Shown piece after piece: positions 8,452-18,910 of a stretch of 64,000 nt of DNA. The stretch's first letter is position 1. Every line of letters starts with the position of its first letter. Where the stretch lies: contig CABJBA010000006.1 of the NCBI GenBank assembly GCA_902363735.1, positions 186,001 to 250,000 of the forward strand. Reading direction: 5' to 3'. Below the pieces are notes generated by a model. That model was given only the letters and a program-made list of their open reading frames with translations. It was not told the DNA's origin and searched no databases. This DNA is from Clostridiaceae bacterium (lineage in GTDB: Bacteria; Bacillota; Clostridia; Lachnospirales; Lachnospiraceae). A program made the position numbers and the translations under genes.

Positions 8452-9072
8452 TTATCTGTTTAATGCTTTTTCATAATTATCAGTAACTGCCTTCCAGTCA
8501 ACAACATGGAAGAAAGCCTTAATATAATCTGCTCTCAGATTTTTATATTTCAGATAATAAGCATGTTCCCATACGTCAATGCCCAAGATTGGAATATTTC
8601 CCTTTCCTTCCATAAAAGGATTATCCTGGTTTGCACTGGCAGAAAGAACCAGTTTTCCCTCCTTGCTGACGGAGAGCCAGCCCCAACCTGAGCCAAATTG
8701 TCCAGCGGCCAAGCCACTTAGCTGATCTTGAAAAGCGGAAAAACTTCCAAAGGTTTTATCCAGCTCCGCCTTAAGACCACCGGAAGGTTCTCCTCCTCCG
8801 TCAGGACTCATAGTAGAAAAATAGAGGTTGTGGTTATAGAAACCGCCGCCGTTATTGCGAATGGCTTTTCTTATGGCATCATCGGAAATACTGTCCAAAG
8901 AAGAGAGAAGGGAAGTGATTTCCCTGCCTTCAAGACCTGCCTTTTGGGCGGCATCATTTAAATTTTTTGTATAAGCAGCGTGATGCTTGGAATAATGAGT
9001 CTCCATGGTAAGAGCATCGATGTGAGGTTCTAAAGCGTTATATGCATAGGGTAATTTAATTTGTTCAAACAT
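8452..9072 (-). CDS. sodA: Superoxide dismutase, Fe/Mn family
   Basis: A 206-residue cytoplasmic enzyme dismutating superoxide. The four metal ligands are visible: His26 (METHYSKHH), His81 (FYNHNLYF), Asp166 and His170 (DVWEHAYY). The GGGFYNHNLYFSTMSP and QFGSGWGWL segments are characteristic. Fe versus Mn preference cannot be fixed here, so the symbol is provisional. It is the first gene of the sodA-dps unit, with a consensus promoter and an inverted-repeat operator candidate upstream. An SOD in a presumed anaerobe suits air-exposure defence. Confidence 0.93.
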   Translation of the reverse strand: MFEQIKLPYAYNALEPHIDALTMETHYSKHHAAYTKNLNDAAQKAGLEGREITSLLSSLDSISDDAIRKAIRNNGGGFYNHNLYFSTMSPDGGGEPSGGLKAELDKTFGSFSAFQDQLSGLAAGQFGSGWGWLSVSKEGKLVLSASANQDNPFMEGKGNIPILGIDVWEHAYYLKYKNLRADYIKAFFHVVDWKAVTDNYEKALNR

Positions 9073-9096
9073 GGTGGTTCTCCTTTCGCTTCTATA

Positions 9097-9108
9097 TATA
9101 ATGTTATA
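9097..9108. promoter_or_regulatory. Small inverted repeat in the sodA leader
   Basis: TATAATGTTATA (5-2-5) lies about 25-35 bases before the sodA start codon. It resembles a shortened PerR-type site but does not match the 7-1-7 PerR box, so regulator identity is open. Confidence 0.25.
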
Positions 9109-9123
9109 GTTGTTTTAATGTGG

Positions 9124-9139
9124 GTTAGTTTTGACTAAC
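9124..9139. promoter_or_regulatory. Operator candidate downstream of the sodA promoter
   Basis: GTTAGT and ACTAAC form a perfect 6-bp inverted repeat spaced by TTTG. It sits just past the sodA -10, where a bound repressor would block transcription. It matches no regulator site that I can name. Confidence 0.45.
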
Positions 9140-9153
9140 GACCTTGTAGCTTG

Positions 9154-9182
9154 ATTATATATTATGAATAAGGCAATGTCAA
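9154..9182 (-). promoter_or_regulatory. Consensus sigma-A promoter of sodA-dps
   Basis: On the minus strand TTGACA (9177-9182) and TATAAT (9154-9159) are both perfect, spaced 17 bases. A promoter this strong would need repression to be conditional, which fits the adjacent inverted repeat. Confidence 0.8.
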
Positions 9183-9289
9183 GAGTATTTTCAATCTTTT
9201 TAAACAAAAATTGATTAATGATTACGTTTTGTGGATATATAATTAAATGTTGAGATTAATTACATGGTTGGGTTCAATAAAAGAAAAAT

Positions 9290-9330
9290 AAAAATGCCGG
9301 AATACGATTGCCAATCGCATTCCGGCATTC
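9290..9330 (-). terminator. Terminator after the membrane-anchored hypothetical gene
   Basis: Read on the minus strand, AATGCCGGAAT...ATTCCGGCATT forms the base of a stem extended by ATCG pairing, followed by a T-rich run. It ends the gene at 9340-9789. Confidence 0.85.
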
Positions 9331-9339
9331 AGAGCGGTT

Positions 9340-9789
9340 TTATTTTTTGTCTTTTTTAAACCTGTCCATAAATTTCTTCTTTTTTGGTGCAGACGGAATT
9401 GCTTTTCCCCGAAGGCTCTTGATCTCGGTTATGTAGATCCCGCTAATAACCACTTTAGCCTCTGTCTTAACCGGTAGCACTTCAAAAACTTTGGCATCTG
9501 CAATCAGCGTCATGACCTTTGGTCCGATTTTTGCTTTTACGATGGGAAGGCTTGTACGGCGCATATACCAGGGAGTCTGCTCATATACGACCTTGGGAAG
9601 CCCAGCGTCCTTAATCTTCATTTTTTTCTTGTCAATTACCAGCATGGATACGGTCTGCGCCGCAGCCTCCAATGCCTGCTGCTGTTCTACCTGACGCTTT
9701 TCCAGCCTTCTTCCGAAGAAATAAAGGGCTGCCATAGCCGCCACTGCAATGAGAAGAATTACTATCATTACGTTAAAAAATGTGCTCAC
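9340..9789 (-). CDS. Membrane-anchored protein of unknown function
   Basis: A 149-residue protein I do not recognise. The start is read as GTG at 9789, because GGAGG lies 8 bases upstream; an in-frame TTG 15 bases earlier would place the binding site inside the gene. One transmembrane helix (residues about 5-25, FFNVMIVILLIAVAAMAALYF) is followed by a charged Glu/Gln segment, then a beta-rich domain of about 80 residues containing VVYEQTPWYMRR and IGPKVMTLIADAK. The tail is strongly basic (KKKKFMDRFKKDKK). It has its own promoter and terminator and is divergent from rpoB. A lipid-, RNA- or ribosome-binding tail is possible but unproven. Confidence 0.75.
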   Translation of the reverse strand: MSTFFNVMIVILLIAVAAMAALYFFGRRLEKRQVEQQQALEAAAQTVSMLVIDKKKMKIKDAGLPKVVYEQTPWYMRRTSLPIVKAKIGPKVMTLIADAKVFEVLPVKTEAKVVISGIYITEIKSLRGKAIPSAPKKKKFMDRFKKDKK

Positions 9790-9832
9790 CGGGAATACCT
9801 CCAATAGTTCGTTTTATATAATTAAGGAAGTT

Positions 9833-9856
9833 CGATTCGCCTGACGGCGAACGAAC
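9833..9856 (-). other. Leader hairpin upstream of the 9340-9789 gene
   Basis: TTCGCC and GGCGAA pair around TGAC, with flanking CGAAC/GTTCG-type pairing extending the stem. It lies in a leader of about 130 bases on the minus strand. The remaining sequence up to the rpoB promoter holds no gene. Confidence 0.4.
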
Positions 9857-9922
9857 GACTATTTTTCTAAATTCAGGCGCGCTTCGTTTGCCTTCATTAA
9901 GAAAAATATGTCTATCCATAAT

Positions 9923-9951
9923 AGTATAACACATATATCTGGAAAATTCAA
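9923..9951 (-). promoter_or_regulatory. Promoter of the membrane-anchored hypothetical gene
   Basis: On the minus strand TTGAAT (9946-9951) and TATACT (9923-9928) are spaced 17 bases, with an extended -10 TGT before the hexamer. Confidence 0.6.
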
Positions 9952-9962
9952 GCAAAAAATGC

Positions 9963-9991
9963 TTGACACCTTGACGGAGCTATGATATTAT
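9963..9991 (+). promoter_or_regulatory. Promoter of rpoBC
   Basis: A perfect TTGACA (9963-9968) and TATTAT (9986-9991) are spaced 17 bases, with TG at the extended -10 position. The leader of about 85 bases contains the palindrome TGTGCCTTAAAGGCACA (10016-10032). No rplL lies directly upstream, so rpoB is driven from here. Confidence 0.82.
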
Positions 9992-10083
9992 GGAATGTGC
10001 ACTATTGTGGCTTTGTGTGCCTTAAAGGCACATTTATGCCCAAAAACAGAAACGATTAGAAAGAAAACAGGGGTGAAACGTCA

Positions 10084-13000
10084 ATGGAGAAAAGCAGAAT
10101 GCGTCCGGTCCCGGCCGGTAAGAGCCTGAGAATGAGTTTCTCAAGACAAAAAGAAGTGCTTGAGATGCCGAACCTGATTGAAATTCAGAAGAATTCCTAT
10201 CAGTGGTTCCTTGATGAAGGATTGAAGGAAGTTTTTGAAGACATCTCTCCCATCGCAGACTTTGCTGGTCACTTGAGTCTTGAGTTTGTCGACTTTGCAT
10301 TATGTAAAGATGATATCAAGTACACAATAGAAGAATGCAAAGAAAGAGATGCCACCTACGCAGCTCCTTTAAAGGTAAAGGTAAGGCTTTGCAATAAAGA
10401 TAAAGATGAAATTAATGAACATGAGATCTTCATGGGTGATCTTCCGCTTATGACGGATACCGGTTCCTTCGTGATAAACGGCGCCGAACGAGTTATTGTA
10501 AGCCAGTTGGTACGTTCCCCAGGTATTTATTATGGTATTGAACACGATAAGGTAGGAAAAGAACTTTATGCTTGTACAGTAATTCCAAACCGTGGTGCGT
10601 GGCTGGAGTATGAAACGGACTCCAACGATATTTTCTATGTGCGAGTGGACAGAACCAGAAAGGTTCCTGTGTCCGTACTAATTCGTGCTCTTGGTCTTGG
10701 TACCAATGCAGAGATCATTGATCTTTTTGGTGAAGAACCCAAGCTGCTGGCCAGCTTCGGCAAGGATACTTCTGACAATTATCAGGATGGTTTGCTGGAA
10801 TTGTATAAGAAGATACGCCCAGGTGAACCCTTATCTGTTGATAGTGCTGAAAGTCTGTTAAATAGTATGTTCTTTGACTCCAGAAGATACGATCTTGCAA
10901 AGGTCGGAAGATATAAATTCAATAAAAAGCTTCATTTTAAAAACCGCATCACAGGCCACGTGCTGGCTGAGGAAGTGGTTGATACCAGAACTGGTGAAAT
11001 CCTGGCAGAGGCTGGAACAACTGTAGACAAGCAGCTTGCAACTGACATTCAGAATGCGGCTGTTCCTTTCGTGTGGCTTGAGGGAGTAGAACGCAAGCAG
11101 AAGGTTCTTTCCAATTTGATGGTAGACTTATCTTCCTTTGTAACTTTTGATCCTAAGAGCGCAGGAATTACAGAGTTAGTATTCTTCCCGGTTCTTGAAA
11201 AAATTCTGACAGAAGCTGGAAACGATGAAGATGAGCTGAAGGCTGCTATTCGTAAAAATGTCAACGAGTTGATTCCTAAGCATATTACAAAGCAGGATAT
11301 TCTGGCTTCTATTAATTACAATATGCATCTGGAAGAAGAAGTGGGAAATGCCGATGACATCGACCACCTTGGAAACAGAAGAATCCGTGCAGTGGGTGAA
11401 CTTTTGCAGAACCAGTACCGTATCGGTCTTTCCAGAATGGAGCGTGTGGTACGGGAAAGAATGACCACGCAGGACATGGACGGCATTACACCCCAGTCTC
11501 TGATTAATATTAAGCCGGTTACTGCGGCAGTAAAGGAATTCTTCGGAAGCTCCCAGCTTTCCCAGTTCATGGATCAGAATAATCCTCTGGCAGAGCTGAC
11601 TCATAAGCGCCGTCTTTCCGCATTGGGACCTGGTGGTCTTTCCAGAGACCGTGCCGGATTTGAGGTTCGTGACGTTCATTATACCCATTACGGCCGTATG
11701 TGCCCTATTGAGACTCCGGAAGGTCCTAACATTGGTCTGATCAACTCTCTTGCCACCTATGCGAGAGTGAACCAGTATGGTTTTGTAGAGGCTCCGTACC
11801 GGGTGGTGGATAAAACTGATATCCAGAATCCCGTCGTTACTGAAGAAGTGGTTTATTTAACTGCTGATGAAGAAGATAACTATGTGGTTGCCCAGGCTAA
11901 TGAGCCGTTGGACGACGTAGGCCATTTTATTCATAAGAATATTTCCGGACGTTTCCGGGAGGAGACTTCTGAATTCCAGAGAAAGAATATCGATCTCATG
12001 GACGTATCCCCCAAGATGGTGTTTTCCGTTGCAACGGCAATGATTCCCTTCCTGGAAAATGACGATGCAAACCGTGCCCTTATGGGTTCCAACATGCAGC
12101 GTCAGGCAGTTCCCCTGCTGACCACAGAGGCTGCGGCTGTAGGAACCGGTATGGAAGCCAAGGCGGCGGTGGACTCCGGTGTATGTATGGTCGCAAAAGA
12201 ACCAGGCGTGGTAGAACGCTCTGCTTCCAACGAGATCATTGTTAAGAGAGACTCCGACGGCAGAAGAGATGTTTACCGTCTTACTAAGTTTAAGAGAAGC
12301 AACCAGTCCAACTGCTACAACCAGAAGCCAGTGGTATATAAAGGCGACCATGTGGAAAAGGGAGAAGTTATTGCAGATGGTCCTTCCACTCAAAATGGCG
12401 AGATTGCCCTTGGAAAGAATCCCCTGATCGGTTTTATGACCTGGGAAGGATATAACTACGAGGATGCAGTTCTTCTGAGCGAACGTCTTGTTCAGGAGGA
12501 TGTTTACACCTCTGTCCACATCGAGGAATATGAAGCAGAAGCCCGTGACACCAAGTTAGGGCCGGAAGAAATCACCAGAGACGTTCCGGGTGTAGGTGAG
12601 GACGCTTTAAAGGATCTTGACGAAAGAGGAATTATCCGAATCGGTGCAGAAGTACGTGCCGGAGATATTCTGGTTGGAAAAGTGACTCCAAAGGGAGAGA
12701 CTGAGCTGACTGCAGAAGAAAGATTGCTTCGCGCTATTTTTGGCGAGAAGGCCAGAGAGGTTCGTGATACTTCTTTAAAAGTACCTCACGGTGCTTACGG
12801 AATTATTGTGGATGCGAAGGTATTTACAAGAGAAAACGGCGATGAGCTTTCACCGGGTGTGAACCAGACTGTCCGCATTTACATTGCCCAGAAGAGAAAA
12901 ATCTCTGTAGGCGATAAGATGGCGGGACGTCACGGCAACAAGGGTGTTGTTTCCCGCGTGCTTCCGGTAGAGGATATGCCATTCCTTCCAAACGGCCGTC

Positions 13001-13947
13001 CCCTTGACATCGTGTTGAACCCATTGGGTGTTCCATCCCGTATGAATATTGGTCAGGTGCTTGAGATTCATTTGAGCCTTGCTGCAAGAGCCCTTGGATT
13101 TAACGTGTCAACACCGGTATTTGACGGAGCTAACGAAATTGATATTATGGATACCTTGGATGTAGCCAACGATTATGTAAATATGGATTGGGATGACTTC
13201 CAGGAAAAATATACAGGAACTTTGACACCGGGAGTAATTGAATACCTTAGTGATCATTTAGACCACAGAGAGCTGTGGAAAGGTGTTCCTGTTAACAGGG
13301 ACGGAAAGGTCCGCCTCCGTGACGGACGTACCGGCGAATACTTTGACAGTGCGGTTACCATTGGACACATGCATTATCTGAAGCTTCACCATCTGGTTGA
13401 TGATAAGATCCATGCCCGCTCCACCGGACCATATTCTCTGGTTACCCAGCAGCCTTTGGGCGGTAAAGCCCAGTTTGGCGGTCAGCGATTCGGAGAGATG
13501 GAGGTTTGGGCTCTGGAGGCTTATGGCGCTTCCTATACACTTCAGGAAATCATGACAGTGAAATCTGATGACGTGGTAGGACGTGTGAAGACTTATGAGG
13601 CTATTATCAAGGGTGAGAATATTCCCGAGCCGGGAATTCCTGAATCCTTTAAGGTGCTGTTAAAGGAGCTTCAGTCCCTGGCATTGGATGTAAGGGTACT
13701 GCGCGACGATAACACCGAGGTTCAGATCGCTGAAAGCACTGACTATGAAGAAACGGATTTAAGATCCATTATCGAAGGTGATAAACATTACCGTGATGAG
13801 GAAGCCTTTAACAATTACGGCTACCAGAAACAGGAGTTCCAGGATCAGGAACTGGTAAGTGTAGAGGCAGAGGTAGAGGTAGAGGATGCAGACGATTCTC
13901 CAGGTGCTTCCGACGATATGGATTTTGATGACTCAGACGAAGAATAA
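10084..13947 (+). CDS. rpoB: DNA-directed RNA polymerase beta subunit
   Basis: A 1287-residue core RNA polymerase subunit forming one pincer of the enzyme and much of the active centre. The ATG follows a G-rich AGGGGTGA binding site. The rifampicin-binding region begins at about residue 486 ([10 protein letters not shown]) and continues through [13 protein letters not shown] and [17 protein letters not shown]; the residues usually mutated in resistance look wild type. The C-terminal [25 protein letters not shown] anchor for beta-prime is present. An acidic, low-complexity tail ([18 protein letters not shown]) ends the protein. It is 18 bases from rpoC. Confidence 0.98.
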   Translation: MEKSRMRPVPAGKSLRMSFSRQKEVLEMPNLIEIQKNSYQWFLDEGLKEVFEDISPIADFAGHLSLEFVDFALCKDDIKYTIEECKERDATYAAPLKVKVRLCNKDKDEINEHEIFMGDLPLMTDTGSFVINGAERVIVSQLVRSPGIYYGIEHDKVGKELYACTVIPNRGAWLEYETDSNDIFYVRVDRTRKVPVSVLIRALGLGTNAEIIDLFGEEPKLLASFGKDTSDNYQDGLLELYKKIRPGEPLSVDSAESLLNSMFFDSRRYDLAKVGRYKFNKKLHFKNRITGHVLAEEVVDTRTGEILAEAGTTVDKQLATDIQNAAVPFVWLEGVERKQKVLSNLMVDLSSFVTFDPKSAGITELVFFPVLEKILTEAGNDEDELKAAIRKNVNELIPKHITKQDILASINYNMHLEEEVGNADDIDHLGNRRIRAVGELLQNQYRIGLSRMERVVRERMTTQDMDGITPQSLINIKPVTAAVKEFFGSSQLSQFMDQNNPLAELTHKRRLSALGPGGLSRDRAGFEVRDVHYTHYGRMCPIETPEGPNIGLINSLATYARVNQYGFVEAPYRVVDKTDIQNPVVTEEVVYLTADEEDNYVVAQANEPLDDVGHFIHKNISGRFREETSEFQRKNIDLMDVSPKMVFSVATAMIPFLENDDANRALMGSNMQRQAVPLLTTEAAAVGTGMEAKAAVDSGVCMVAKEPGVVERSASNEIIVKRDSDGRRDVYRLTKFKRSNQSNCYNQKPVVYKGDHVEKGEVIADGPSTQNGEIALGKNPLIGFMTWEGYNYEDAVLLSERLVQEDVYTSVHIEEYEAEARDTKLGPEEITRDVPGVGEDALKDLDERGIIRIGAEVRAGDILVGKVTPKGETELTAEERLLRAIFGEKAREVRDTSLKVPHGAYGIIVDAKVFTRENGDELSPGVNQTVRIYIAQKRKISVGDKMAGRHGNKGVVSRVLPVEDMPFLPNGRPLDIVLNPLGVPSRMNIGQVLEIHLSLAARALGFNVSTPVFDGANEIDIMDTLDVANDYVNMDWDDFQEKYTGTLTPGVIEYLSDHLDHRELWKGVPVNRDGKVRLRDGRTGEYFDSAVTIGHMHYLKLHHLVDDKIHARSTGPYSLVTQQPLGGKAQFGGQRFGEMEVWALEAYGASYTLQEIMTVKSDDVVGRVKTYEAIIKGENIPEPGIPESFKVLLKELQSLALDVRVLRDDNTEVQIAESTDYEETDLRSIIEGDKHYRDEEAFNNYGYQKQEFQDQELVSVEAEVEVEDADDSPGASDDMDFDDSDEE

Positions 13948-13965
13948 TAGAAGGGAGAACCGCTC

Positions 13966-16900
13966 ATGCCTGAAAACAATGAAACTTATCACCCAATGAC
14001 ATTTGATGCCATCAAGATTGGTCTGGCATCTCCGGAGAAAATTCTGGAATGGTCCCACGGTGAGGTAAAAAAGCCTGAGACAATCAACTACAGGACATTG
14101 AAACCGGAAAAAGACGGCCTGTTCTGTGAAAAGATATTTGGGCCGAGTAAGGATTGGGAATGCCATTGCGGGAAATATAAGAAGATCCGTTACAAAGGCG
14201 TTATCTGCGACCGGTGCGGAGTGGAAGTAACCAAGGCCAGTGTCCGCAGGGAACGTATGGGACATATCCAGCTTGCTGCACCAGTTTCCCATATCTGGTA
14301 TTTTAAGGGAATCCCCAGCCGTATGGGCCTGATTCTGGACATTTCTCCCAGAACACTGGAAAAAGTTCTGTATTTTGCATCTTATGTTGTGCTTGATACA
14401 GGAAATACGGGCTTGCAGTATAAGCAGGTATTATCAGAAAAAGAATTCCGGGAGGAAGTGGATAAATATGGCCACGGATCGTTCCGGGTAGGAATGGGAG
14501 CAGAAGCTATCTTAGAGCTTCTGCACTCCATAAATCTGGAAAAGGACTCTGAGGAACTGAAGAAGGGGTTAAAGGAAGCTACCGGACAGAAACGTGCCAG
14601 AATCATCAAGAGACTGGAAGTGGTAGAGGCGTTCCGCAGCTCCGGCAATCTTCCTGAGTGGATGATCATGAAAGTAGTTCCGGTTATTCCTCCGGACATC
14701 CGTCCCATGGTACAGCTTGACGGCGGCCGTTTCGCCACCTCAGATTTAAATGACCTTTACAGAAGAATCATAAACCGTAATAACCGTCTCGCCCGCCTGT
14801 TAGAGCTTGGCGCTCCTGATATTATTGTCCGTAACGAAAAACGTATGCTTCAGGAAGCTGTCGATGCCCTCATTGATAACGGCAGACGTGGAAGACCTGT
14901 AACCGGACCTGGAAACCGTGCTTTGAAGTCTCTTTCCGATATGTTAAAGGGAAAACAGGGACGTTTCCGTCAGAACCTGTTAGGAAAGCGTGTGGATTAC
15001 TCCGGACGTTCTGTTATCGTAGTAGGACCGGAACTTAAGATTTACCAGTGCGGTCTTCCGAAAGAAATGGCCATTGAGCTGTTTAAACCCTTTGTTATGA
15101 AGGAGTTGGTATCCAACGGAACTGCACATAATATAAAGAATGCTAAAAAGATGGTTGAGCGCCTTCAGACTGAGGTTTGGGATGTGCTTGAGGATGTAAT
15201 TAAAGAGCATCCGGTTATGTTAAACCGTGCTCCAACCCTCCATAGACTGGGAATCCAGGCATTTGAGCCTATTTTGGTAGAGGGTAAAGCTATTAAGCTG
15301 CATCCTCTGGTTTGTACTGCTTTTAACGCTGACTTTGACGGAGATCAGATGGCTGTTCATCTGCCCCTTTCCGTAGAAGCTCAGGCAGAATGCCGTTTCC
15401 TTTTGCTGTCACCTAATAACTTGCTGAAGCCTTCAGATGGTGGCCCGGTGGCTGTTCCTTCACAGGATATGGTCCTTGGTATTTACTACCTGACTCAGGA
15501 GCGTCCGGGCGCAAAGGGAGAAGGTATGGTATTTAAGAGCGTGAATGAAGCAATTCTCGCTTATGAGAACCAGGCAGTTACCCTTCATTCCAGAATTAAA
15601 GCCAGAGTAAGCAAGAGAATGCCAGATGGTACCTTGAAGAGCGGTGTTGTGGAATCGACCGTTGGCCGTTTCATTTTCAATGAGATCGTTCCTCAGGATC
15701 TGGGGTTTGTAGACCGCTCAATTGCAGGTAATGAACTTATGATGGAGGTTGATTTCCATGTAGGTAAAAAGCAGTGTAAGCAGATCCTTGAAAAAGTTAT
15801 TAACGTTCACGGTGCCGTTCAGACTGCAGAAACCTTAGATGATATTAAGGCCATTGGCTATAAATACTCTACCAGAGCTGCCATGACCGTATCCATTTCC
15901 GACATGACAGTGCCGGAGAGCAAGCCCAAGCTGATTGCAGATGCAGAAGCAACGGTTGACCAGATTGCAAAGAACTTCCGCCGTGGTCTGATTACGGAGG
16001 AAGAGCGTTATAAAGAAGTAATTGATACATGGAAGGCAACCGATGACCAGTTGACCCATGACCTGCTGACAGGACTTGATAAGTACAACAACATCTATAT
16101 GATGGCTGACTCAGGAGCCCGTGGTTCCGATAAGCAGATCAAGCAGCTTGCCGGTATGCGTGGACTTATGGCAGATACAACCGGTCATACTATCGAACTT
16201 CCTATCAAGTCCAACTTCCGTGAAGGTCTTGATGTATTGGAATACTTTATCTCCGCTCACGGTGCCCGTAAAGGACTTTCCGATACAGCTCTTCGTACGG
16301 CTGACTCCGGTTATCTGACCAGACGTCTGGTAGACGTTTCTCAGGATATGATTATCCGGGATATTGACTGCGGAGAAGGAAAAGAAATTCCTTTTATGGA
16401 AATCAAGGCGTTTACAGATGGTCAGGAAACCATTGAAGGCCTGGAAGAGCGTATAACAGGAAGATTTATAGCGGAAAACATTATTGATCCGGATACTGGT
16501 GAAGTGATTGTAAAAGCAAACCATATGTGTACCCCCAAGCGTGCGACTGCAGTTATGAAGGTTCTTGCAAAGACCGGACGTGATTCTATAAAGATCCGTA
16601 ACGTTCTGACCTGCAAATCCCATATGGGTGTTTGTGCAAAATGTTATGGTGCCAATATGGCGACTGGCCAGCCGGTTCAGGTAGGCGAAGCAGTTGGTAT
16701 TATCGCTGCTCAGTCCATCGGTGAGCCAGGAACCCAGCTGACTATGCGTACCTTCCATACCGGCGGTGTTGCCGGTGGTGATATTACACAAGGTCTTCCC
16801 CGTGTTGAGGAGCTTTTTGAGGCACGTAAGCCAAAGGGTCTTGCCATTATCGCGGAATTTGGCGGAGTGGTAGCCATTAAAGATACTAAGAAAAAACGTG

Positions 16901-17625
16901 AAATCATTATTACTGAAAATGAAACCGGCAATTCCAAAACCTATTTGATTCCTTACGGATCCAGAATCAAGGTTCAGGATGGTCAGGTACTTGAAGCTGG
17001 TGATGAGCTGACAGAGGGTAGTGTGAACCCACACGACATCTTAAAGATCAAGGGCGTTCGTGCTGTTCAGGATTATATGATCCAGGAAGTACAGCGCGTA
17101 TACCGCTTACAGGGTGTAGAAATCAATGATAAGCATGTTGAGATGATTGTAAGACAGATGCTTAAGAAAATCAAAATTGAAGAAGGCGGAGACAGTGAAG
17201 TCCTTCCTGGAACCTCCATGGATGTTCTTGATTATAATGATTTAAACGAGGCACTTCTTGCAGAAGGCAAAGAGCCTGCAGTAGGAAATCAGGTTATGCT
17301 TGGTATCACCAAGGCATCCCTGGCGACAGATTCCTTCTTATCCGCGGCCTCTTTCCAGGAGACCACCAAGGTTCTGACTGAAGCCGCTATTAACGGCAAG
17401 GTGGATCACCTGATCGGTCTGAAGGAAAATGTTATTATTGGTAAACCTATTCCGGCAGGTACCGGCATGAAACGTTACCGCACCATTCGTCTGAATACAG
17501 ATGCCGCTTTTGAGGAAGAGGAGGAGATTATCCTTTCAGGAGATGATGAAATTATTCTGACAGAGGATTCCTTTGAAGAGGCGGAAGAAGTTCTGGATAT
17601 TGATGAAATAGAGATAGAAGAATAA
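13966..17625 (+). CDS. rpoC: DNA-directed RNA polymerase beta' subunit
   Basis: A 1219-residue catalytic subunit. The N-terminal zinc site is seen as Cys66, Cys68, Cys81 and Cys84 (CHCGKYKK...CDRCGVEV). The active-site magnesium loop NADFDGDQM is at residues 454-462, with the three Asp at 456, 458 and 460. The bridge-helix/trigger-loop region lies around [22 protein letters not shown]. The tail is Glu/Asp-rich. An AAGGGAG site precedes the ATG. It is co-transcribed with rpoB and followed by a strong terminator. Confidence 0.98.
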   Translation: MPENNETYHPMTFDAIKIGLASPEKILEWSHGEVKKPETINYRTLKPEKDGLFCEKIFGPSKDWECHCGKYKKIRYKGVICDRCGVEVTKASVRRERMGHIQLAAPVSHIWYFKGIPSRMGLILDISPRTLEKVLYFASYVVLDTGNTGLQYKQVLSEKEFREEVDKYGHGSFRVGMGAEAILELLHSINLEKDSEELKKGLKEATGQKRARIIKRLEVVEAFRSSGNLPEWMIMKVVPVIPPDIRPMVQLDGGRFATSDLNDLYRRIINRNNRLARLLELGAPDIIVRNEKRMLQEAVDALIDNGRRGRPVTGPGNRALKSLSDMLKGKQGRFRQNLLGKRVDYSGRSVIVVGPELKIYQCGLPKEMAIELFKPFVMKELVSNGTAHNIKNAKKMVERLQTEVWDVLEDVIKEHPVMLNRAPTLHRLGIQAFEPILVEGKAIKLHPLVCTAFNADFDGDQMAVHLPLSVEAQAECRFLLLSPNNLLKPSDGGPVAVPSQDMVLGIYYLTQERPGAKGEGMVFKSVNEAILAYENQAVTLHSRIKARVSKRMPDGTLKSGVVESTVGRFIFNEIVPQDLGFVDRSIAGNELMMEVDFHVGKKQCKQILEKVINVHGAVQTAETLDDIKAIGYKYSTRAAMTVSISDMTVPESKPKLIADAEATVDQIAKNFRRGLITEEERYKEVIDTWKATDDQLTHDLLTGLDKYNNIYMMADSGARGSDKQIKQLAGMRGLMADTTGHTIELPIKSNFREGLDVLEYFISAHGARKGLSDTALRTADSGYLTRRLVDVSQDMIIRDIDCGEGKEIPFMEIKAFTDGQETIEGLEERITGRFIAENIIDPDTGEVIVKANHMCTPKRATAVMKVLAKTGRDSIKIRNVLTCKSHMGVCAKCYGANMATGQPVQVGEAVGIIAAQSIGEPGTQLTMRTFHTGGVAGGDITQGLPRVEELFEARKPKGLAIIAEFGGVVAIKDTKKKREIIITENETGNSKTYLIPYGSRIKVQDGQVLEAGDELTEGSVNPHDILKIKGVRAVQDYMIQEVQRVYRLQGVEINDKHVEMIVRQMLKKIKIEEGGDSEVLPGTSMDVLDYNDLNEALLAEGKEPAVGNQVMLGITKASLATDSFLSAASFQETTKVLTEAAINGKVDHLIGLKENVIIGKPIPAGTGMKRYRTIRLNTDAAFEEEEEIILSGDDEIILTEDSFEEAEEVLDIDEIEIEE

Positions 17626-17636
17626 GCAGAAGAAAT

Positions 17637-17680
17637 ATTCCCGGAAGGCTTAGGCCTTCCGGGAATTCCTTTTCCTTTGC
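17637..17680 (+). terminator. rpoBC terminator
   Basis: ATTCCCGGAAGGC pairs with GCCTTCCGGGAAT (13 bp, loop TTAG), followed by a T-rich stretch. Confidence 0.9.
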
Positions 17681-17706
17681 TGTATTATTTATAATTAAAA
17701 AAAACC

Positions 17707-17735
17707 TTGACAGAAAAAAACAATATGTATATAAT
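17707..17735 (+). promoter_or_regulatory. Consensus promoter of rpsL-rpsG-fusA
   Basis: TTGACA and TATAAT are both perfect with a 17-base spacer. The untranslated leader is about 85 bases. Confidence 0.87.
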
Positions 17736-17825
17736 AATTAGGCGTGCATTAACGCGTCATGTTTTTGTGCGTAAATTAGCTGAAGAAGACAGCAACCACA
17801 GACAATATCACAGGAGGTGAATGGA

Positions 17826-18248
17826 ATGCCAACATTTAACCAGTTAGTAAGAAAGGGAAGACAGACAAGCGCAAAGAAATCAGGCTCACCAGCTCTGCAG
17901 AAGGGTTATAACTCTTTACAGAAAAAGGCGACTGATATTTCTGCTCCTCAGAAGAGAGGCGTTTGTACCGCAGTTAAGACTGCTACACCTAAAAAACCTA
18001 ACTCAGCTCTTAGAAAGATCGCCAGAGTTCGACTTTCTAACGGCATCGAAGTAACAAGCTACATCCCAGGAGAGGGACACAACCTTCAGGAGCATAGCGT
18101 TGTTTTAATCCGCGGCGGCAGGGTAAAAGATTTACCAGGTACCAGATATCATATCGTAAGAGGTACTCTTGATACTGCAGGCGTTGCCAACAGAAAACAG
18201 GCTCGTTCCAAGTATGGTGCTAAGAGGCCCAAAGCAGCAAAGAAATAA
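17826..18248 (+). CDS. rpsL: 30S ribosomal protein S12
   Basis: A 140-residue decoding-centre protein. The ATG at 17826 is taken because it gives the canonical [12 protein letters not shown] start; AGGAGGTG lies just upstream and its GTG is an in-frame but non-canonical alternative. The conserved [11 protein letters not shown] (54-64) and GEGHNLQEH (82-90) loops are intact. Lys56 and Lys101, the usual streptomycin-resistance positions, are wild type. An insertion near residues 18-45 is typical of Firmicutes. Confidence 0.97.
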   Translation: MPTFNQLVRKGRQTSAKKSGSPALQKGYNSLQKKATDISAPQKRGVCTAVKTATPKKPNSALRKIARVRLSNGIEVTSYIPGEGHNLQEHSVVLIRGGRVKDLPGTRYHIVRGTLDTAGVANRKQARSKYGAKRPKAAKK

Positions 18249-18894
<646 letters not shown>

Positions 18895-18910
18895 TTAGGA
18901 GGAAAAAGCT

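Noticed and set aside
9097-9108. TATAATGTTATA as a PerR box for sodA-dps
   Set aside because: The palindrome is 5-2-5 and does not fit the 7-1-7 PerR consensus when centred.
9831-9860. GTTCGATTC as a tRNA T-loop
   Set aside because: No acceptor stem, anticodon arm or 3' end of a tRNA can be built around it; it is part of a leader hairpin.
10084-12000. Possible rifampicin-resistance allele in rpoB
   Set aside because: The residues in the 486-520 region match the common wild-type sequence.
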